A stretch of DNA of 64,000 nt from Brienomyrus brachyistius (lineage: Eukaryota; Chordata; Actinopteri; Osteoglossiformes; Mormyridae). The DNA lies in assembly GCF_023856365.1 (NCBI RefSeq), contig NC_064539.1, forward strand, positions 17,125,519 to 17,189,518, given 5' to 3'. The notes below the pieces were generated by a model. The model did no database searches, was not told the origin of the DNA, and was given only the letters and a program-made list of their open reading frames with translations. Numbering within the stretch: the stretch's first letter is position 1; each line of letters opens with the position of its first letter. The translations under genes were made by a program, and so were the position numbers. This document shows, piece by piece, positions 61,815 to 64,000 of the stretch.

Positions 61815-63804
61815 TAGATAAACAGCTTTCCTGTCCTCAGGACAGGCGGTAGACAAAGACCCCCAGCGGCTTCCTGCCGTAACCCTGAGGCTGAGACTTT
61901 GTCCACCACAGCGAGTGAGAACTTCGAGAGAGAAAACCCCCCACAGAAAGGATTTTCTTCTCACCTTCTTCCATTCTTACATTGAAACGAGTAAAAAAAA
62001 ACTACTAAGATGTATTGTCCTTTTAATTAGCATTGACTGGCACCACAGGAATGTCTACAAAGTACCTGATACAAATATGCCCAAGATGTTCTCTTTAATT
62101 AGGACACCTGCAGTGTCCCCCTTTTACAGTGTGTGTGTTTTTTTTTACAGTTTATTCTAGTCAAGATTCAAACTCCCGCCTGGCCAGACCCAGACCCCCA
62201 AAGCTCCCAAACCGTCGAGAGACCTTCTTCCACCCAGCCGAGAGGAACATTCACCAGAGCGTACTGCAGTCGCCATGGATACGGGGCGCACACACATGAA
62301 TGGAGACGCGGTGCAGTTCGACGCTCAGCTGCACCGATTTGCATGTCAAGAAGGAGTTAGGGAGGAGCCCTGAACTTTACGTCCGACCCGGCCCCTCCAC
62401 CCCCCAACTGAGATGTAACGGAATTCTGTACCGTGGCGATTGTATAGGAAACCCAGCCTCCCACCCCTGCCTCGTCCATCAATAAGCACTGGGAGGAAGA
62501 GGGTGTGGTGTCAGACTTTGGGCATGCAGGTTCACTACTGTGCCCACTGAATAAACGTCTTAGAATATTAATCCCAATCGACCAATAGGAAGTGCCTGTT
62601 TACTCTATGTTCCCGTTCTTCCTCAGGCCTTAACGGGAATGGGCCCTAGATAGTTCATAATTACTCAAGGGAGCAGCGATGCAAACAAACCTGAAATGAA
62701 CTGATGAAACAAATGAATAACAACAACGTTTGTCTATGACTCCTTCAGGAAACTAACAGACCGTATGTTTTCCTGACCGAGGTGTCCGCTCCTTTCAGCT
62801 ACTACAAGAACCCATGGTCACATGACCTTTCCACATGACGTTTGAGACCTTGGAGACCCCTTCCATGCCGGCCCCGCGGTGACTCTTACCGGCTGGGCAC
62901 TCGCAGTGGAAAGCGTTGATCCTGTCGACACACTTCCCGTTGTTCAGACATGGGCCGCTGGCACACTCGTCCACGTTGACCTCGCAGGACGGCCCACTGT
63001 ACCCTGAGACGGACAGAAGAAGTGGCTAAGGCACGTGTTCCATTAACCGGGCGGGGCGAATGTTTAACAGGCTCGACAGTTACAGGAACTGGGGATGAAC
63101 TCGCCATTAAAGGACCACAGGCCCAAATGCCAGGGGGGGGGCTGTTATATTCTAAAGTGAGATTGGTACAGGAGATAACAAACAGCCTGTGAAAATGGTT
63201 AAAGTGTGAGGTGGTCCAGGGTACAAGAGAAAGCTGCAGGGAAAGGTCTGTGATTATACCACGGTGGGAAATGTGAGAATGGACTTATGACGACAACCCA
63301 GTGGTGGGGGGGGGGGGGGGTGGCACGTACCAGGCATGCAGATGCAGTGGAAGCCCCCGATGCGGTCCAGGCAGGTGGCATCGTTCTTGCAGGGGTTGGA
63401 CATGCACTCGTTGATGTCGATCTCGCAGCGCGGTCCAGAGAATCCCTGCAGGCAGCTGCACTGGAAGGAGCCCAAAGTGTTCATGCAGCTGCCCCCGTGC
63501 TCACAGGGGTTAGCACCTGAAAAAAACGTGGGGAGCTTCAGTGACGGAGTGCTACATGCCTTTCTAGCAGAATTCACAAGATTCGTTTTTTATACCACCC
63601 TTCCTAAAACAATTTTAGAAATCATGTTTTTTTTAGAAGGAATCTCACCAAGGAAGCACTCATCGATATCCTGATTGCAGGCAGACCCGGTATATCCAGG
63701 TGGGCAGGTACAGATGGCCTTGCCGTTGACGGGGTTGGTATCACAGTTGGAGCCCTTCTGGCATGGGTTACTGATGCAGGCATCATCTAGGTGACACAGC
63801 AGGC
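45490..63804 (-). CDS. notch1: notch1, Notch receptor 1 (exons 7-34; 5' end outside the window)
   Basis: Notch1 is a single-pass receptor cleaved on ligand binding to release an intracellular domain that acts with RBPJ and Mastermind on transcription. The 28 exons found join in phase (6434 nt, about 2143 residues) and match human NOTCH1 exons 7-34; many exon lengths agree with those I recall for human (98, 148, 149, 202, 229, 114, 146, 193, 234, 186, 156). In order: EGF 9 (end) to 36, LNR-A/B/C, HD with furin site RRRR-EL, S2 site at Ala-Val in FIEAVS, transmembrane helix with S3 Gly-Val before SRKRRR, RAM motif LWFPEGFKV, ankyrin repeats, TAD and PEST. The C-terminus ([20 protein letters not shown]) and HPFLTPSP show Notch1 rather than Notch2 or 3. 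Exons 1-6 (signal peptide, EGF 1 to most of 9) lie past 64000. Confidence 0.97.
46840..47229. other. notch1 intron 33
   Basis: 390 bp holding the poly(C) tract of the exon 34 acceptor (G run at 46847-46862 on the plus strand) and a SINE at 46915-47040. Nothing else seen. Confidence 0.7.
46915..47040 (+). mobile_element. tRNA-derived SINE, family E
   Basis: Box B GGGTTCAAATCCCAGGGAG, then CACATAAACTGTAACCCTTC and a 3' end TTGCTTTGGATGAAAATATC. The same structure recurs at 53418-53545. The TTTGGATRAAAR end is typical of fish SINEs. Confidence 0.7.
47230..47327 (-). CDS. notch1: notch1 exon 33 (ankyrin)
   Basis: 98 bp encoding [20 protein letters not shown] then [13 protein letters not shown], an ankyrin repeat. 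Acceptor CCCCAG|GGAAGTC, donor AACAAG|GTATGA. Confidence 0.97.
47445..47472. repeat. ATA trinucleotide repeat
   Basis: A short (ATA)n tract in the notch1 intron between exons 32 and 33, followed by TTG-type trinucleotides to about 47500. Confidence 0.8.
47556..47703 (-). CDS. notch1: notch1 exon 32 (ankyrin)
   Basis: 148 bp encoding [40 protein letters not shown] and ADVNAVDDF. Acceptor TTCCAG|ATCCTG, donor CTTCG|GTATGC. Confidence 0.97.
47704..48307. other. notch1 intron 31, no feature seen
   Basis: 604 bp of AT-rich sequence without a recognisable exon or repeat. Confidence 0.6.
48308..48606 (-). CDS. notch1: notch1 exon 31 (ankyrin)
   Basis: 299 bp encoding [20 protein letters not shown], an acidic SEEDEDA stretch, then [40 protein letters not shown] and [20 protein letters not shown]. 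These are the first ankyrin repeats. Acceptor TTGCAG|ACGGC, donor TTCCAG|GTGTGA. Confidence 0.97.
48607..49236. other. notch1 intron 30
   Basis: 630 bp with a poly(G) run near 48783-48794 and no recognisable exon. Confidence 0.6.
49237..49399 (-). CDS. notch1: notch1 exon 30 (RAM-ankyrin linker)
   Basis: 163 bp encoding [40 protein letters not shown] and [10 protein letters not shown]. Acceptor CCTCAG|TTCGAG, donor GCCCAG|GTGGGG. Confidence 0.96.
49471..49860. repeat. 65-bp minisatellite, six copies
   Basis: Six head-to-tail copies of a 65-bp unit (AAACAAACACGCAGTACTCC at 49471, 49536, 49601, 49666, 49731 and 49796). The middle copies are nearly identical and the last decays after about 49840. 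It lies in the notch1 intron between exons 29 and 30. Confidence 0.95.
49861..50354. other. rest of notch1 intron 29
   Basis: AT-rich unique sequence with no recognisable feature. Confidence 0.55.
50355..50445 (-). CDS. notch1: notch1 exon 29 (RAM C-terminal part)
   Basis: 91 bp encoding [20 protein letters not shown] then [10 protein letters not shown]. The first half matches human; the VEPSSIKR part is diverged from human DEDLETKK. Acceptor AACAG|GCCGCTG, donor TTCAGG|GTAGG. Confidence 0.94.
50711..50924 (-). CDS. notch1: notch1 exon 28 (transmembrane, S3 site, RAM)
   Basis: 214 bp. Encodes [60 protein letters not shown] and [10 protein letters not shown]. The hydrophobic run is the membrane helix. 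The Gly-Val pair just before SRKRRR corresponds to the gamma-secretase S3 site. LWFPEGFKV is the RBPJ-binding RAM motif. Acceptor CTGCAG|GTGAGA, donor CTGAA|GTGAGT. Confidence 0.97.
50925..51932. other. notch1 intron 27, no feature seen
   Basis: 1008 bp of unique sequence. The minus-strand open frames at 51300-51620 and 51598-51858 have no known domain. Confidence 0.55.
51933..52081 (-). CDS. notch1: notch1 exon 27 (HD domain, S2 site)
   Basis: 149 bp encoding [40 protein letters not shown] and VPYFIEAVS. The Ala-Val pair in FIEAVS is the ADAM S2 cleavage position by alignment with human IEAVQSET. Acceptor CACACAG|CTCTG, donor TCTCCA|GTGAGT. Confidence 0.97.
52178..52606 (-). CDS. notch1: notch1 exon 26 (LNR-C, HD, furin S1 site)
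   Basis: 429 bp. LNR-C ([30 protein letters not shown]) is followed by the HD domain ([50 protein letters not shown]) and ends with [19 protein letters not shown] is the furin-type S1 site. Acceptor TCTCAG|CCCCCTG, donor CAAGGG|GTGGGT. Confidence 0.97.
52690..52735 (-). mobile_element. SINE box-B fragment
   Basis: On the minus strand GTTGTAGGTTCAAGTCCCAT resembles a tRNA box B. It is a short fragment in notch1 intron 25. Confidence 0.35.
52829..53406 (-). CDS. notch1: notch1 exon 25 (EGF35, EGF36, LNR-A, LNR-B)
   Basis: 578 bp encoding [20 protein letters not shown] (EGF35), [20 protein letters not shown] (EGF36), [11 protein letters not shown], then LNR-A ([20 protein letters not shown]) and LNR-B ([18 protein letters not shown]). 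Acceptor GCTCAG|GGATAC, donor TGCAA|GTGAGT. A SINE starts about 12 bp beyond the acceptor. Confidence 0.97.
53418..53545 (+). mobile_element. tRNA-derived SINE, family E
   Basis: Head AGCAATGCATTGTGCTACTA, box B TGGGTTCAAATCCCAAGCAG, 3' end TTGCATGGGATAAAAGCATC. It is related to 46915-47040. It is antisense to notch1 and abuts the exon 25 acceptor, so the branch region of that intron may lie inside it. Confidence 0.75.
53596..53708 (-). CDS. notch1: notch1 exon 24 (EGF34)
   Basis: 113 bp encoding [20 protein letters not shown] then [17 protein letters not shown]. Acceptor CTCCCAG|GTCAGC, donor CCGCCG|GTAAGT. Confidence 0.96.
53826..53940. repeat. 46-48-bp tandem repeat, three copies
   Basis: Copies of GGGCAATCACAGGGGTAGGG plus CCCATTTTGGGGGGCGTGGG start near 53830, 53876 and 53924, in notch1 intron 23. 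The third copy is diverged. Confidence 0.85.
53966..54069. repeat. 21-bp GC-rich minisatellite, five copies
   Basis: Tandem units of CTCGGGGGGCACAGGGTCCG plus T, ending about 9 bp from the exon 23 donor. The unit is a multiple of three with no stops, so minus-strand frames read on through it (Pro-Pro-Glu-Thr type). Confidence 0.93.
54079..54336 (-). CDS. notch1: notch1 exon 23 (EGF32, EGF33)
   Basis: 258 bp encoding [60 protein letters not shown] and [17 protein letters not shown]. Acceptor TCCAAAG|GTGTCC (weak pyrimidine tract), donor TACACAG|GTACGA. Confidence 0.96.
54642..54774 (-). CDS. notch1: notch1 exon 22 (EGF31)
   Basis: 133 bp encoding [20 protein letters not shown] then [20 protein letters not shown] and RGTQ. 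Acceptor TTTCACAG|TGTGTG, donor CACAAG|GTTAGC. Confidence 0.96.
54990..55174 (-). CDS. notch1: notch1 exon 21 (EGF29, EGF30)
   Basis: 185 bp encoding [40 protein letters not shown] and [20 protein letters not shown]. Acceptor CTTCCAG|GTGTGG, donor TGTGAG|GTCAGT. Confidence 0.96.
55265..55418 (-). CDS. notch1: notch1 exon 20 (EGF28)
   Basis: 154 bp encoding [40 protein letters not shown] and [11 protein letters not shown]. Acceptor GGTTATAG|AACTTG, donor GGCAAG|GTAAGC. Confidence 0.96.
55530..55731 (-). CDS. notch1: notch1 exon 19 (EGF26, EGF27)
   Basis: 202 bp encoding [40 protein letters not shown] and [20 protein letters not shown]. Acceptor CTGACAG|CTCCTG, donor TGCCAG|GTGGGG. Confidence 0.96.
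55931..56015. repeat. 17-bp tandem array of CCAAT-containing units
   Basis: Five consecutive 17-bp units of TCTGATTGGCCACAGCA type; the last is degenerate. Each of the first four carries ATTGGCC (CCAAT on the notch1 strand). It lies within 10 bp of the exon 18 donor. Confidence 0.93.
56021..56249 (-). CDS. notch1: notch1 exon 18 (EGF24-26)
   Basis: 229 bp encoding [60 protein letters not shown] and [15 protein letters not shown]. Acceptor CCCCAG|ACCCCT, donor GAGAG|GTAGCT. Confidence 0.96.
56335..56487 (-). CDS. notch1: notch1 exon 17 (EGF23)
   Basis: 153 bp encoding [40 protein letters not shown] and [10 protein letters not shown]. Acceptor TCTCAG|GCCAGA, donor AGCCGA|GTGAGT. Confidence 0.96.
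56690..56830. repeat. degenerate ATC/TTG-rich tandem repeat
   Basis: Repeated variants of TGATCATTTGGATTGTTCTT and TGTTCGATCTGATCTTG, with period near 20-35 bp, fill most of the 409-bp notch1 intron between exons 16 and 17. Confidence 0.75.
56897..57016 (-). CDS. notch1: notch1 exon 16 (EGF22)
   Basis: 120 bp encoding [20 protein letters not shown] then [19 protein letters not shown]. Acceptor CCTACAG|GGGAGA, donor GGCAAG|GTGAGC. Confidence 0.95.
57017..57599. other. notch1 intron 15, no feature seen
   Basis: 583 bp of unique sequence; the open frames on both strands have no known domain. Confidence 0.55.
57600..57713 (-). CDS. notch1: notch1 exon 15 (EGF21)
   Basis: 114 bp encoding [20 protein letters not shown] then [17 protein letters not shown]. 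Nearly identical to human. Acceptor ATCACAG|GTCCTA, donor CACCG|GTAGGA. Confidence 0.97.
57806..57951 (-). CDS. notch1: notch1 exon 14 (EGF19 end, EGF20)
   Basis: 146 bp encoding [40 protein letters not shown] and CTCQAGFS. Acceptor TCCTTAG|CTACAC, donor CAGCG|GTTGGT. Confidence 0.96.
58085..58305 (-). mobile_element. tRNA-derived SINE, family B
   Basis: On the minus strand: GACAGCGTGTGGCTCTGTGG head, GGTCGCAGGTTCAAACCCAG (box B), CCCTGGGCGCCGCTATGGGT core, and tail GGGGATCAATAAAGTATCGA with ATT repeats. Full-length sister of 25388-25625. It lies in the notch1 intron between exons 13 and 14. Confidence 0.82.
58549..58741 (-). CDS. notch1: notch1 exon 13 (EGF18, EGF19 start)
   Basis: 193 bp encoding [40 protein letters not shown] and [20 protein letters not shown]. 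Acceptor CTTACAG|GGACCA, donor AACGG|GTGCGT. Confidence 0.96.
58742..60044. other. notch1 intron 12 (1.3 kb)
   Basis: No sense exon is seen. It contains a GC-rich patch at 59380-59520 with CCAATC motifs, and on the plus strand a 72-bp segment (59869-59940) bordered by good acceptor and donor sequences. Confidence 0.6.
60045..60155 (-). CDS. notch1: notch1 exon 12 (EGF17)
   Basis: 111 bp encoding [20 protein letters not shown] then [16 protein letters not shown]. Acceptor CTCACAG|GGCCCA, donor CACCG|GTGAGG. Confidence 0.96.
60156..61016. other. notch1 intron 11
   Basis: 861 bp. Around 60335-60440 an AGGGCTGATATTGATATTTT stretch with GATATTGATAATTATC resembles hAT-element ends common in fish. 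Otherwise nothing recognised. Confidence 0.5.
61017..61250 (-). CDS. notch1: notch1 exon 11 (EGF14 end, EGF15, EGF16)
   Basis: 234 bp encoding [60 protein letters not shown] and [17 protein letters not shown]. Acceptor TCTTCAG|GCTATA, donor CACAG|GTACAC. Confidence 0.96.
61348..61461 (-). CDS. notch1: notch1 exon 10 (EGF13 end, EGF14)
   Basis: 114 bp encoding [20 protein letters not shown] then [17 protein letters not shown]. Acceptor TTCCCAG|GGTTCA, donor AGAAG|GTACGC. Confidence 0.96.
61462..62889. other. notch1 intron 9 (1.4 kb)
   Basis: Contains a poly(C) run near 61549-61561 and a GA repeat near 61785-61812. No exon or transposon recognised. Confidence 0.55.
62890..63003 (-). CDS. notch1: notch1 exon 9 (EGF12 end, EGF13)
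   Basis: 114 bp encoding [20 protein letters not shown] then [17 protein letters not shown]. Acceptor GTCTCAG|GGTACA, donor AGCCG|GTAAGA. Confidence 0.96.
63331..63516 (-). CDS. notch1: notch1 exon 8 (EGF11-EGF12, ligand-binding core)
   Basis: 186 bp encoding [40 protein letters not shown] and [23 protein letters not shown]12 retains the O-glucose consensus C-M-S-N-P-C and the O-fucose consensus C-K-N-D-A-T-C, the sites corresponding to human Ser458 and Thr466 that tune ligand binding. Acceptor TTTTTCAG|GTGCTA, donor GCCTG|GTACGT. Confidence 0.97.
63649..63804 (-). CDS. notch1: notch1 exon 7 (EGF9 end, EGF10, EGF11 start)
   Basis: 156 bp encoding [40 protein letters not shown] and [11 protein letters not shown]. 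The first notch1 exon in the window; the preceding intron runs past 64000. Acceptor CACCCAG|GCCTGC, donor CCTTG|GTGAGA. Confidence 0.96.
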
Positions 63805-64000
63805 CTGGGTGCAGGGAAGCACACAGTGAACGTGAGCACACAACCAAATCACTTGCTATTCAGGTGTGCTGACAAGCGACCGTCTCTCCCAACACCAAGG
63901 TCATCACCATGACCGGCAATACCAAGACTGGTACTAACACCACGACAAAATACTGTAACCAACAACACAGAGACTAACACCAAGATGAACAAGACGAGCA

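Noticed and set aside
45490..63804. Assignment to notch2 or notch3 instead of notch1
   Set aside because: The C-terminal WSEG-SSPPTSM segment, the LTPSP degron region, the full set of EGF repeats up to 36 and the long TAD match Notch1.

Overview
The window is vertebrate genomic DNA, almost certainly from a ray-finned (teleost) fish. The two genes have vertebrate exon structures with short introns. The introns carry tRNA-derived SINEs, hAT and Tc1/mariner-type fragments and dinucleotide repeats of the kinds common in fish genomes. I cannot name the species. There are no bacterial features, CRISPR arrays or phage genes.

Two protein genes, both on the minus strand, account for all convincing coding sequence. 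On the right, 45490-63804 holds the 3' part of notch1: 28 exons matching exons 7-34 of the 34-exon human NOTCH1. They encode the end of EGF repeat 9, EGF repeats 10-36, three LNR modules, the heterodimerisation domain with its S1 and S2 cleavage sites, the transmembrane segment with the S3 site, RAM, ankyrin repeats, transactivation region and PEST tail. The first six exons lie beyond base 64000. On the left, 221-33745 holds the complete coding sequence of camsap1, a microtubule minus-end binding protein: 17 coding exons giving about 1581 residues, plus a predicted non-coding first exon near 34.5 kb inside a CpG-rich promoter. All exon phases add up in both genes, and I found no frameshift or internal stop in the joined exons.

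The genes lie head to tail. The notch1 3'UTR probably ends near 43.95 kb. The following 9 kb of intergenic DNA holds a broken LINE reverse-transcriptase fragment, several SINEs, a roughly 166-bp (TG)n tract beside a degenerate initiator-Met tRNA-like sequence, a 326-bp TA-flanked MITE and a 21-bp minisatellite. The large camsap1 introns (6.2 and 12.7 kb) hold an isolated CpG-rich patch, two copies of a roughly 930-bp hAT-derived element and a strongly palindromic 311-bp element. The notch1 introns hold several minisatellites (65 bp x6, 46 bp x3, 21 bp x5, 17 bp x5).

The two proteins act in separate pathways: Notch receptor signalling, and microtubule minus-end and spectrin organisation. Their adjacency is syntenic rather than operon-like. 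I see no new multi-gene system. The observations most worth a second look are a Glu-to-Gly difference in the notch1 PEST phosphodegron, the non-coding camsap1 first exon with an in-frame upstream stop, the intronic CpG patch, a SINE abutting a notch1 splice acceptor, and a SINE/LINE pair that appears to share a 3' tail.
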